Assembly: GCA_964445305.1 (NCBI GenBank)
Contig: CAYUKK010000099.1
Coordinates: 1-30,816, forward strand
Reading direction: 5' to 3'
DNA: 30,816 bases
Source: CAYUKK01 sp964445305
GTDB lineage: Bacteria; Acidobacteriota; Aminicenantia; Aminicenantales; UBA8522
A program made the position numbers and the translations under genes. The notes below the pieces were generated by a model. That model was not told the DNA's origin. It searched no databases and saw only the letters and a program-made list of their open reading frames with translations. Position 1 is the stretch's first letter, and each line of letters begins with the position of its first letter. This document shows, piece by piece, positions 7,242 to 14,944 of this stretch.

Positions 7242-9701
7242 ATGGAAACTGAATTCCCAAGGAAAAAGGGACAGGAGCTCTTATCTTCCGGGGTTCGAGG
7301 GCTCTTCTGGGCCGCTTTTATTTCCATTCTTATGGGTCTTGGCGGTTCTGCTTCTCTTCCCCAAGAAACGGTTTCCCTTCGAGGAGTTGACCGCCCGGTG
7401 GAGATTGTCTATGACCGCTGGGGAATTCCTCATATCTATGCGACCACGGAGAGGGACCTCTTTTTTGCCCAGGGTTTTAACGCTGCTCGCGATAGACTCT
7501 TCCAGCTCGAAATATGGCGACGTCGGGCGACGGGAACCCTGGCCGAGATTCTCGGCCGCAGGGCCCTCCGACACGACATCGGAGCTCGCCTCTTCAAGTC
7601 TCGAAATGACATCGAAAAAGAGCTCGCTCACTATCACCCGAGGGGAAAAGAAATCGTTGATTCTTTCGTCCGGGGTATCAACGCTTATATCGACCTGACG
7701 CGCGAAAAACCAGAGCTCCTGCCCCTTGAATTCCGTCTTCTCGGTATCCAACCCGGCCACTGGACGAAAGAGGTGGTAATTTCTCGGCACAACGGGCTAT
7801 TCCGAAACGCTCGAGACGAAGTGACACTGGCAAGGCTTGGTTCCCTTATGGGATTTGACCGTTTGAAGAACCTTCTTGACCTTCATCCCGGAGACCCAGA
7901 GCTTGAGCCATCCCAGGGCCTTGATGTGGCCATCATTCCCGCCGACGTCCTCGAACTCCTCCAGGCCTTGCGGAGTCCACCTGAATTCACGAGCGAAGAC
8001 ATACCCAAGAATACATCCCTAAGGTCTAACCCATTTCTTGTTCTCCGACCGTTTTCGGCCGGGACTGCATTCAATGGCGGTGAGTTCGACTGGCCAGGAA
8101 GCAACAACTGGGCCCTTTCGGGAAGGATGACTGCCTCGGGCTTTCCCATTCTGGCTAACGACCCGCACCGCCAGCAACAGATCCCCTCTCTCCGGTACTG
8201 GGTCCACCTTGTCGGGCCTGGCTGGAATGTCATCGGCGGGGGTGAGCCGGCCCTCCCCGGTGTGTCCATCGGCCACAATGACTATGGTGCGTGGGGCCTG
8301 ACGATTTTTGCCATTGACCAGGAGGATATCCTCGTCTACGACCTCAACCCTGAAAACCTGAACCAATACCGGTATGATGGCCAATGGGAAGAGATGACTA
8401 TCCTCCGAGAGACGATCCGCATCAAGGGAGAAGAGCCCGTCCCGGTTGAACTCAAGTTCACCCGGCACGGTCCAATCTTGAAAGAAGACCCCCAGCGCCA
8501 TAAAGCCTACGCCCTTCGCGCTGCCTGGCTCGAGGTGGGCTGTGCTCCTTACCTGGCCAGCTTGCGCATGGACCAGGCCCGAAACTGGGGGAAATTCCGG
8601 GAGGCTTGCCGCTATTCCCTGACCCCCTCGGAGAATATGGTCTGGGCCGACCGAGAGGGAAATATTGGCTGGCAAGCCACGGGGATTGCACCCATCCGAA
8701 AGGGTTGGACTGGACTTCTCCCTGTCCCGGGAGATGGACGGTTTGAATGGCAGGGGTTTGTGCCTGGCTTAGAGCTTCCCTCGCTTCTTAATCCGGAGGA
8801 GGGATACATAGCCACCGCCAATCAAGACAACGTCCCGCCCGATTATTCCTATGCTCTCGGCTTCATGTGGGCCGAGCCCTATCGCCATGCACGCTTGGTC
8901 GAGGTACTGTCAGCGCCAAGAAAAATGGACCTCTCCGATATGGCCGCGCTCCAGCACGATGTCCTCTCCATCCCTGCTCGTGAACTCGTCGGACTTCTCA
9001 AGGGTCTCACTTCGCCAGCGCCGGGAGTCAATGAGGCCCTCGCCCTGCTCCGCGACTGGGATTTCCGCCTTGAGTCCGACTCTCCGGCCGCGGCTCTTTT
9101 TGTGGCCTGGCAGCGTCGACTTTCCGAAGCCGTCTGGCAGCGCCTTCTCCCCGAAGAAGTGAGACGTTTTTTCCCTTACCGAACTCACCGAAAAATGGTC
9201 GATTACCTCAAGAATCCCTGCTCTAAGCTTGGCCCCGCCTCGGAAAAAGAACGCCTGGGCTTGCTTCTTACCACTCTTGGACAAGCTGTCGAAGATTTAT
9301 CCAGAAAATTTGGGCCGGAAATGAGCACGTGGAAGTACGGACATGAGAAATTCCATCATATCAGGCTCCGTCATCCCCTCAGCCCGGCGATGGGAAGTCG
9401 ATGGAGCCAGAGCTACGATTTAGGGCCTTATCCCCGCGGTGGGGACGGCTCGACGGTGAACAACACTTCCAACTCCGACAATCAGGATTCGGGAGCATCC
9501 TTTCGAATCATTGTCGACCTCGGCAACTGGGATCATTCGATCGGCACAAACAACCCCGGTCAGAGCGGCAACCCAGAGAGCCCTCACTATGCCGACCTTT
9601 TCTTTCTCTGGGCAAGGGGGGAATACTTTCCCGTCTTTTTCAGCCCAGAAAAAGTGAAAGCGGCAGCTGAAAAAATGATTCGGCTCCGACCAGCTCGTTA
9701 G
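7242..9701 (+). CDS. Exported penicillin acylase (peptidase S45) family amidase
   Basis: N-terminal-nucleophile hydrolase of 819 residues that cleaves amide bonds such as N-acyl amino acids, acyl-homoserine lactones or beta-lactam side chains. Residues 1-40 look like a signal peptide with a hydrophobic core (LFWAAFISILMGLGGSAS). The alpha part carries VEIVYDRWGIPHIYATTERD, FAQGFNAARDRLFQLE and IWRRRATGTLAEILG. The autocatalytic site is WPGSNNWALSG, making Ser287 the predicted nucleophile and start of the beta subunit. FPILANDPHRQ follows, then ENMVWADREGNIGWQATG and an oxyanion/Asn region GDGSTVNNTSNSDNQ near the C-terminus. The layout signal-alpha-Ser-beta is complete, so a mature periplasmic heterodimer is expected. 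Its 3' end converges on the AGCS gene with a 3-nt gap. Substrate cannot be told from sequence. Confidence 0.93.
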   Translation: METEFPRKKGQELLSSGVRGLFWAAFISILMGLGGSASLPQETVSLRGVDRPVEIVYDRWGIPHIYATTERDLFFAQGFNAARDRLFQLEIWRRRATGTLAEILGRRALRHDIGARLFKSRNDIEKELAHYHPRGKEIVDSFVRGINAYIDLTREKPELLPLEFRLLGIQPGHWTKEVVISRHNGLFRNARDEVTLARLGSLMGFDRLKNLLDLHPGDPELEPSQGLDVAIIPADVLELLQALRSPPEFTSEDIPKNTSLRSNPFLVLRPFSAGTAFNGGEFDWPGSNNWALSGRMTASGFPILANDPHRQQQIPSLRYWVHLVGPGWNVIGGGEPALPGVSIGHNDYGAWGLTIFAIDQEDILVYDLNPENLNQYRYDGQWEEMTILRETIRIKGEEPVPVELKFTRHGPILKEDPQRHKAYALRAAWLEVGCAPYLASLRMDQARNWGKFREACRYSLTPSENMVWADREGNIGWQATGIAPIRKGWTGLLPVPGDGRFEWQGFVPGLELPSLLNPEEGYIATANQDNVPPDYSYALGFMWAEPYRHARLVEVLSAPRKMDLSDMAALQHDVLSIPARELVGLLKGLTSPAPGVNEALALLRDWDFRLESDSPAAALFVAWQRRLSEAVWQRLLPEEVRRFFPYRTHRKMVDYLKNPCSKLGPASEKERLGLLLTTLGQAVEDLSRKFGPEMSTWKYGHEKFHHIRLRHPLSPAMGSRWSQSYDLGPYPRGGDGSTVNNTSNSDNQDSGASFRIIVDLGNWDHSIGTNNPGQSGNPESPHYADLFFLWARGEYFPVFFSPEKVKAAAEKMIRLRPAR

Positions 9702-9704
9702 GGG

Positions 9705-11096
9705 TTACCGGTCAAAATCCTCGATTCGGGGGTACTTCCGGAAAAATTCTTTGGCTGTGGCCGCCACCGTACCGCTCAAAACAGTCAGGGCGATGAGGTT
9801 CGGAACCGCCATGAACGCGTTGGCGATATCGCCGATGTAGAAGACGAGCTCGATAGAAATGACCGAGCCGGTGAAAACAAGGATGACATAAATAACACGA
9901 TAGGGATAGGTGACCTTGATCCCAAAAAGGTACTTCATACATTGTTCCCCATAGTAATACCACCCGATGAGGGTCGTGTAGCCGAAAAGGAAGGAGGAAA
10001 GGGCAACCACCAGCCCACCCGCCACGGGCACCGTCTTGGAAAAAGAGGCCGCCGTCATGGCCGTGCCGTTGAGACCGCTCTGCCACATGCCCGTGCTCAG
10101 GTTGATGAGAGCGGTGATTGTGCAAACAACCAGGGTATCGATGAAAACCTCGCCTATGCCCATCAGGCCTTGATGGATGGGCGAAGGGGTTTGAGCGGCC
10201 GCATGGGCGATCGGCGCGCTTCCCAGTCCAGCCTCGTTGGTGAGGAGCCCGCGTCGGAAGCCCATCTGGAGACCACGCTTGACGGTTGCGCCCAGAAAAC
10301 CGCCAACCGCCGCTGCTGGCGTGAACGCATGCTTGAAAATCAAGTAGAAAACATTGGGCACGTGGGTAATATGAGCAAAGATGACGATAAAACCAAAAAG
10401 GAAATAGAGGATGAGCATCGTCGGGACGATTTTTTCCGCTACGGCTCCGATCCGCTTGATGCCGCCGATGATAACGAGGGCCACGAGGAAAGTAACGATG
10501 CTACCCGTCAAGACCTTAGGAACCCCGAATTCACTGTGAAAAGCCAGGGCCATCTGGTTCGCCTGCATCATGTTGCCCGTGCCGAAAAGCGTGGCCAGAG
10601 CGCCGCAGACGGCGAAGGCAGGGGCTAATACGGCCGCCAGCTTCTTATTTTTGAACCCGTTCTTGATGTAATACATTGGGCCGCCGGCGATCTTGCCGTC
10701 GGGGTATTTCTCGCGGTATTTCACACCCAGGAGCGCCTCCGAGAACTTCGTGGCCATGCCCACAAGACCGCAGATCCAGAGCCAGAAAATAGCGCCGGGG
10801 CCGCCGGTAAAAAGAGCGGTGGCTACACCCCCGATGTTGCCGTTGCCGACGGTTGCGGCCAGGGCAGTGGAGAGGGCAGCAAATGGACTAACATCCCCTT
10901 CTTTTCCCCTTGCCTTTTTTCCCAAAAATCCCGCGAAAATGAGCTTGAAGCTATCGCTGAGCCGCCTGAACTGGATGAACCCCGTGCGAATCGTCAGCCA
11001 GGCACCCACGGCAAAAAGGAAAAAGAGAAGGTAGGACCAGATATTGTAAGCAGCGTGGTCAACCCAGCGTGCCAGGTCGGCATAGAATTGTTCCAT
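9705..11096 (-). CDS. Sodium:alanine/glycine symporter (AGCS family)
   Basis: Inner-membrane Na+-coupled carrier of alanine or glycine (463 aa, about 11 membrane segments). AGCS signatures are GFIQFRRLSDSFKLIF, SPFAALSTALAATVGNGNIG, GGVATALFTGGPGAIFWLW, KFSEALLGVKYREK, GGPMYYIKNGF, the central GFRRGLLTNEAGLGSAPIAH and LFGYTTLIGWYYYGEQC. The ATG at 11096 has AAGGAG about 7 nt upstream. A strong divergent promoter gives a leader of roughly 110 nt that contains a short ORF. AGCS genes are often under glycine-riboswitch control, but I could not find that motif in this leader. Choice between alanine and glycine is not resolved. Confidence 0.95.
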   Translation of the reverse strand: MEQFYADLARWVDHAAYNIWSYLLFFLFAVGAWLTIRTGFIQFRRLSDSFKLIFAGFLGKKARGKEGDVSPFAALSTALAATVGNGNIGGVATALFTGGPGAIFWLWICGLVGMATKFSEALLGVKYREKYPDGKIAGGPMYYIKNGFKNKKLAAVLAPAFAVCGALATLFGTGNMMQANQMALAFHSEFGVPKVLTGSIVTFLVALVIIGGIKRIGAVAEKIVPTMLILYFLFGFIVIFAHITHVPNVFYLIFKHAFTPAAAVGGFLGATVKRGLQMGFRRGLLTNEAGLGSAPIAHAAAQTPSPIHQGLMGIGEVFIDTLVVCTITALINLSTGMWQSGLNGTAMTAASFSKTVPVAGGLVVALSSFLFGYTTLIGWYYYGEQCMKYLFGIKVTYPYRVIYVILVFTGSVISIELVFYIGDIANAFMAVPNLIALTVLSGTVAATAKEFFRKYPRIEDFDR

Positions 11097-11115
11097 CCAC
11101 GACTCCTTTATGAGC

Positions 11116-11196
11116 TCAAGAACAGATTTTTCTCAAGAACTCCTTTCGTCGTAACTCGGCTTCTTCGTCGCGCATTCGTTTCCTTAAGAAATCCAT
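11116..11196 (-). CDS. Possible short leader ORF upstream of the AGCS symporter
   Basis: A 26-codon ATG-TGA frame in the AGCS leader. It starts MDFLRKRMRDEEAEL and is rich in Arg, Lys and Glu. It lies downstream of the predicted initiation site and ends about 20 nt before the symporter start. AGGA lies about 9 nt before its ATG. No homology is recognised and chance is a fair explanation. Confidence 0.2.
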   Translation of the reverse strand: MDFLRKRMRDEEAELRRKEFLRKICS

Positions 11197-11212
11197 TTCA
11201 TGGGGTCCTAAG

Positions 11213-11241
11213 TTTATAACACAAAAAAACCCCGGTCTCAA
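11213..11241 (-). promoter_or_regulatory. Sigma70-type promoter for the AGCS symporter
   Basis: On the minus strand TTGAGA (11236-11241), a 17-nt spacer and TATAAA (11213-11218). Initiation near 11206 predicts a leader of about 110 nt. Confidence 0.65.
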
Positions 11242-11279
11242 CTAGAATCTCCTCCCCGAAATTGCCGATCAAAGCACCC

Positions 11280-11461
11280 GACTGGTCCTGTCGTGGTTCA
11301 CCCCCGACCAGGCTCGGAGTTGGGATTGCGAAGCCCGCTCGTTTCCCCAGCGAGGAAACTCGCTCCGACTCAGCCTTCGCTCTTCTCTCGCTCCGCTCGA
11401 GAAACCATGCCCGCTCAGGCTTCGCAAGGGTTGAGCTGGAGCGAGTTTTCTTGACCGGTCA
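11280..11461. repeat. Palindrome-rich intergenic element (REP/MITE-like or structured RNA candidate)
   Basis: About 180 nt in the only gene-free stretch over 300 bases (11097-11522), packed with inverted repeats. CTGGTC (11282-11287) pairs with GACCAG (11306-11311). TTGCGAAGCC (11326-11335) pairs perfectly with GGCTTCGCAA (11418-11427). Inside them sit GCGAG-gaaa-CTCGC (11350-11363) and TCTCG-ctccgct-CGAGA (11386-11402). The right edge is the palindrome TGACCGGTCA (11452-11461). GCCCGCTC also occurs twice as a direct repeat. Frames on both strands read through it, but with no recognisable protein. It looks like a dispersed palindromic repeat; one copy in the window cannot prove that. Confidence 0.5.
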
Positions 11462-11479
11462 GGAGAACAAGGATATACT
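11451..11479 (+). promoter_or_regulatory. Sigma70-type promoter for the lipid kinase gene
   Basis: TTGACC (11451-11456), a 17-nt spacer and TATACT (11474-11479). The -35 box lies inside the 10-bp palindrome TGACCGGTCA (11452-11461), so a dimeric repressor bound there would block it. Initiation near 11486 gives a leader of about 37 nt without a clear ribosome site. Confidence 0.65.
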
Positions 11480-11522
11480 TGCCAAAGGTCCTTAGTTCCG
11501 ATGATGTTCTCCTCCAAGCTCC

Positions 11523-12458
11523 ATGGGCGAAGATAAGATCGCTATCCTCTTGAATCCCGCGGCCGGAAAGGGAAGGGCCGAGCGAGCTGAAGCTCAACTC
11601 CGGAACCTTCTGCGCCAATTAGAGATTCCGCACGAGCTCTATTTAACGCGAAATGAAGAGGAATTGAGGAGTTTAACGAGGAAGATGGCCTGTCGGTTCC
11701 CGGTTCTTGTCGGGGCAGGCGGCGATTCGACTTTCCAAATTATGGTCAATGAGTTGATGAGGCTTCCAAATCGCCCAATCCTCGGCGTTATTGGGTTAGG
11801 GTCCTCGAACGACATCCCCAGAGAATTTGGCGTCGACTCATTGGCCAAAGCGTGTCTGGCTTTAAAAAGGGGCCACACAAAAGCTATCGACGTAGGATGT
11901 CTTGGCTCAGAGAAGGAGGACCTCCTGTATTTCCTTGGTCAGGCGAATATCGGTCTCGGAGTCGTCGTCAACCAGGATGTGGAAGCTCTCGCCCGCCGGA
12001 TCCCCTGGCTCGGGAAAAGACAGACTTTGGCCGGGCTGCTGGCGATTGCCAATGCTTATAAGCAAAAAAAGATTCCCCTTCCACTCGCCGTTGAATCGGC
12101 TGAAGGAAAGACGGATGGTGAATTCATGTCCGTCCTTTTCAGCAATATCCGCTATTGGGCGACAGGAAGGTTAATGAGCCCTCAAGCTCGCGTTGACGAC
12201 GGACGTCTGAATGCCTGTCTTATCCGGCGCTGCTCCCTTGGCCGTCTTCTCTGCTTAGCCCAACTCGCCCGTCAAGGCCGTCATATCCGGGCCAAGGAAG
12301 TTTCTTTTCTCTCTTCACCGGTATTCACGGTTCGCTCGGAGATAGCCCTGGCGATCCAAGCCGACGGAGAGATTCTCGGGGGAAGGACCTCTCCCCTTCT
12401 CTTCACCGAGGTGCGGGTCCGCGTCATCCCCTCTGCTCTCCAATTGATCGCTGGTTGA
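11523..12458 (+). CDS. Diacylglycerol kinase / lipid kinase family protein (YegS/DgkB-like)
   Basis: Cytoplasmic lipid kinase of the DAGK catalytic-domain family, 311 residues. The N-terminal nucleotide-binding half begins KIAILLNPAAGKGRAERAEA and carries VGAGGDSTFQIMVNELM, where most relatives have GGDGT. Then comes VIGLGSSNDIPREFG, corresponding to the usual PxGTGNDFAR. The C-terminal beta sandwich ends with FTVRSEIALAIQADGEILGG, matching the family's (Q)xDGE motif. These enzymes phosphorylate diacylglycerol or related lipids. The Gly-to-Ser change in the signature, and SSND for TGND, set it apart from the standard enzymes, but the whole fold is present. The ATG at 11523 lacks an obvious Shine-Dalgarno. 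A good promoter lies 44 nt upstream. It is apparently monocistronic. Confidence 0.87.
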   Translation: MGEDKIAILLNPAAGKGRAERAEAQLRNLLRQLEIPHELYLTRNEEELRSLTRKMACRFPVLVGAGGDSTFQIMVNELMRLPNRPILGVIGLGSSNDIPREFGVDSLAKACLALKRGHTKAIDVGCLGSEKEDLLYFLGQANIGLGVVVNQDVEALARRIPWLGKRQTLAGLLAIANAYKQKKIPLPLAVESAEGKTDGEFMSVLFSNIRYWATGRLMSPQARVDDGRLNACLIRRCSLGRLLCLAQLARQGRHIRAKEVSFLSSPVFTVRSEIALAIQADGEILGGRTSPLLFTEVRVRVIPSALQLIAG

Positions 12459-12474
12459 TCCACGATGGTGGATC
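12457..12474. repeat. Inverted repeat at the lipid kinase 3' end
   Basis: GATCCAC-gatg-GTGGATC is a perfect 7-bp stem with a 4-nt loop, overlapping the lipid kinase stop codon. No T-run follows on either strand, so it is not a standard intrinsic terminator. It may protect the 3' end or be a protein site. Confidence 0.35.
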
Positions 12475-12578
12475 CACGGGGGCGGACCATATTCATCGAC
12501 TTAAATTCTATCGTCAAATCGCTATTTTCACGGTCAAAAAAACCCATTTTCAAGAAAACGAAGATAGCCCTTGCCGCC

Positions 12579-12607
12579 TTGAAAACTCAAGCCCTATCTG
12601 CTAATTT
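12579..12607 (+). promoter_or_regulatory. Candidate promoter for the HD-GYP operon
   Basis: TTGAAA (12579-12584), a 17-nt spacer and TAATTT (12602-12607). Initiation near 12614 would put both hairpins of this gap into the leader. The -10 match is modest. Confidence 0.33.
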
Positions 12608-12659
12608 ATCGAGGTGAACTTGGTCCCAATCTCCAAGGAAAAGAACATTTCAACCGTCA

Positions 12660-12687
12660 ACGGCGAGGGAAAACCCCTCTTCGCCGT
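12660..12687 (+). promoter_or_regulatory. Leader hairpin upstream of the HD-GYP gene
   Basis: ACGGC-GAGGG pairs with CCCTC-(ttc)-GCCGT around an AAAAC loop: a 10-bp GC-rich stem with one 3-nt bulge, ending 18 nt before the ATG. A smaller hairpin, CTTGG/CCAAG, lies at 12619-12637. The start has no good Shine-Dalgarno, so the hairpin may influence translation. It does not match the c-di-GMP riboswitch cores I know. Confidence 0.35.
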
Positions 12688-12705
12688 CTCGAGCTATCCT
12701 CGCCC

Positions 12706-14070
12706 ATGATTGTCGAACGGATACTCGCGCGCTTCCAGAAAATCAGCGTTAAAGCCTCCATCTTCGTCCTTTTCCTTCTTCTTTCGACGACTCTCATCAT
12801 CTATCTTGTCGTTTCCCGGATGATGAACAACCGGGTCATGACCGAGCTCATCGTTAGGGTGGAAACCCTTAGCCGGAGCATCGCTTCCACAGCCGGATAT
12901 AGTCTTCTCTCCGAAGACCTCCTGGCGCTGGACAATATCGTTTTCGGCGTCAAATCCTCAAACCCCGATATCGATTCTATCGCCATCCTCAGCGAGCAGG
13001 GACAAATCCGTGTCCATAGCGATATCCAGAAAACGGGCCAGGCTTTCGTCAGCAAGAAAGGAAAGGTCATCAAACGCGGTGAAGCTGGAACCATCCTCAG
13101 GGAAATCGAATCGCCTGAAGGCAGCTACTTCGAGGTTTCAAGCCCCATCGCATTCATGGAAAAACATCTGGGTTCAGTAGTCCTCAACGTTAACAAATCC
13201 TTGCTCCTTGCGGCCCAGGAGGAGGCTCGACAGAAAGTCGCCTATGCCTTTGCCGTTGTCCTTCTGCTCGGGATGGCCAGCACTCTCATCCTCTCCACCT
13301 TGCTAACAAGGCCCATCCAGGAGCTGGCTATCGGGGTGGCTGAGCTCAAAGAAGGAAAAAGAAGCCAGCCCCTCCGCATCTATTCCAAGGATGAGCTTGG
13401 CCGCCTCACCCAGAGCTTCAACGAAATGACGGCTTTGATCACAGCCCAGCAGGATAAGCTCAGCCGATATGCCCAGGACCTTGAAGAAGCCTATGTCTCA
13501 ACTGTCCGCGTTCTGGCGGCGGCCATCGATGCCCGGGACACCTACACCCTCGGCCACTCCACTCGAGTGGCTCACTTGGCTGTGGAGATAGGGAAGGAGT
13601 GGGGGCTCAGCCAATCCATGCTCGAGAATCTCGAGATCGCCTGCCTCTTCCATGACGTGGGCAAGATCAAGATTCCTGACTGCATTCTGTTGAAGAAGGG
13701 AACCCTCGACGCGATGGAGGACCGGGAGATGAAGCGTCATCCTGAATACGGGGCTGAAATCCTGAGCAAGGCCTCCTCTCTCCTGAAGTACATTCCCGCC
13801 GTCAAGCATCACCATGAATCCTACGACGGCACGGGCTACCCGGATGGACTCCGGGGCGATAAAATACCCTTCGAGGCGGCGATCATCGCCCTGGCCGATG
13901 CCTACGACGCAATGACCTCCGACCGGCCCTATCGTCAAGCCCTGAGCCACCAAGAGGCATGCTGGCTCATTCAGGGCCTGGCCGGCCGTCAGTTTCGGCC
14001 AGACCTCGTTGAGGTTTTTCTCCAAGTCGTGAAAAAAATCCATGGCCACGGGAATTTGAGCCAAGGATAG
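12706..14070 (+). CDS. Membrane HAMP/HD-GYP cyclic-di-GMP phosphodiesterase
   Basis: Two-pass sensor with an HD-GYP output, expected to hydrolyse c-di-GMP in response to a periplasmic signal (454 aa). Membrane segment 1 is at about 17-37, an extracytoplasmic sensor region of about 140 residues follows, and segment 2 is at 179-200. A HAMP linker (TRPIQELAIGVAELKEG to LTQSFNEM) spans 201-245. The HD-GYP domain covers 262-445 and shows H284, the HD pair H316-D317 in FHDVGKIKIPD, H369-H370-E371 and GTGYPDGLRGDKIP. All residues expected for metal binding and the GYP signature are intact, so it should be active. It heads a plus-strand cluster: the next gene starts 7 nt after its stop. The ligand of the sensor region is unknown. 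Confidence 0.93.
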   Translation: MIVERILARFQKISVKASIFVLFLLLSTTLIIYLVVSRMMNNRVMTELIVRVETLSRSIASTAGYSLLSEDLLALDNIVFGVKSSNPDIDSIAILSEQGQIRVHSDIQKTGQAFVSKKGKVIKRGEAGTILREIESPEGSYFEVSSPIAFMEKHLGSVVLNVNKSLLLAAQEEARQKVAYAFAVVLLLGMASTLILSTLLTRPIQELAIGVAELKEGKRSQPLRIYSKDELGRLTQSFNEMTALITAQQDKLSRYAQDLEEAYVSTVRVLAAAIDARDTYTLGHSTRVAHLAVEIGKEWGLSQSMLENLEIACLFHDVGKIKIPDCILLKKGTLDAMEDREMKRHPEYGAEILSKASSLLKYIPAVKHHHESYDGTGYPDGLRGDKIPFEAAIIALADAYDAMTSDRPYRQALSHQEACWLIQGLAGRQFRPDLVEVFLQVVKKIHGHGNLSQG

Positions 14071-14077
14071 AAAGCGC

Positions 14078-14944
14078 ATGCGCAAAGTCCTTCGGTCCAG
14101 AGCTTCTCTCCTCATTGCTGTTCTTGTCCTTCTTGTCTCTTGTGTCAGCCGCCCGAAAACGAAAATGGCTCCCGAGCTGAGTCAGATTACGGCCGAGCCG
14201 CAACATTACCTCGAGGTAGGCGATTACGAAAAGGCCATCGCGGCTTATGACCTTGCTTACCGGGCGCATCCTGAAGTCGACGGTCTCCTGGCCGCCTACG
14301 TGGATTCCCTGGAAAAAATCAAGCGCGAAGCGGACAGGGCTTTTGTGGCCAAGGACTTCAGCTCGGCTGAGAAATTCTACAGCCTTCTCATCCAGAGCTT
14401 TCCCCTGTTTGAGAATTTTAAGATGAGCCTTTCCTTCTCCCCGCAAGGGCTGAGCGCCAGGGTAAAGGACTGCCGCTTCCACGCGGCCCGCCTCCGGGCC
14501 GATCGCGCTATCCAGACAGGCGATTTCCTTAAGGCCATGGAGTACTGGAAATCGCTGCTCAGAGCTTACCCTGGAGACCCAGAGTCCCTGGCGGAATTCT
14601 TAGGGCTCAGCCAGGAAATCCAGAAAAAAGCCAGTTCTTCCCTGGCTCAGGCGGATTTTGCAGCTGCCGGCAAAGCCTTTTACGCCCTGGCTCAAAACCT
14701 GGAGCTTCTCGAAAAATTCTCTCCTCCCCCCTTCTCCCGGCGCGTTCTTGAAGAAGGGATAAAAACATGCCGTGTCGAATTGACCAGAAAAGGACTGGAG
14801 CACTACCGGAAAGGAAGACTGGCTGAGGCCATTCGCACCTGGAAGGATTTACTCGTTTTCGACCCAGACAACACAGAAATCCAGAAAGCCGTCGAAACGG
14901 CGACCGAACAACTTAAGAAACTCAAAAAGGAGGCATCGCCTTGA
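14078..14944 (+). CDS. TPR-containing lipoprotein
   Basis: Predicted lipoprotein of 288 residues. The signal (LLIAVLVLLVSC) ends in a lipobox with Cys22. Downstream are helical repeats of TPR type: HYLEVGDYEKAIAAYDLAYR, FVAKDFSSAEKFYSLLIQSF, IQTGDFLKAMEYWKSLLRAY, QADFAAAGKAFYALAQN and a last clear one, HYRKGRLAEAIRTWKDLLVF followed by DPDN. Such proteins scaffold envelope complexes, but no partner can be named. It sits 7 nt behind the HD-GYP gene, and its 3' end overlaps the transporter start by 4 nt (TTGA). It is therefore translationally coupled to the NSS carrier, which suggests a functional link between the two. Confidence 0.87.
   Translation: MRKVLRSRASLLIAVLVLLVSCVSRPKTKMAPELSQITAEPQHYLEVGDYEKAIAAYDLAYRAHPEVDGLLAAYVDSLEKIKREADRAFVAKDFSSAEKFYSLLIQSFPLFENFKMSLSFSPQGLSARVKDCRFHAARLRADRAIQTGDFLKAMEYWKSLLRAYPGDPESLAEFLGLSQEIQKKASSSLAQADFAAAGKAFYALAQNLELLEKFSPPPFSRRVLEEGIKTCRVELTRKGLEHYRKGRLAEAIRTWKDLLVFDPDNTEIQKAVETATEQLKKLKKEASP

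Noticed and set aside
11097..11206. Glycine riboswitch in the AGCS leader
   Set aside because: AGCS genes often have one, but the conserved aptamer cores are not visible and the leader seems too short.
11262..11517. Short ORFs on both strands through the palindromic element
   Set aside because: Both follow the repeat sequence itself and give Arg/Ser-rich peptides with no family resemblance.
12459..12705. c-di-GMP riboswitch before the HD-GYP gene
   Set aside because: The hairpins do not match the conserved GEMM cores; only simple stems are seen.
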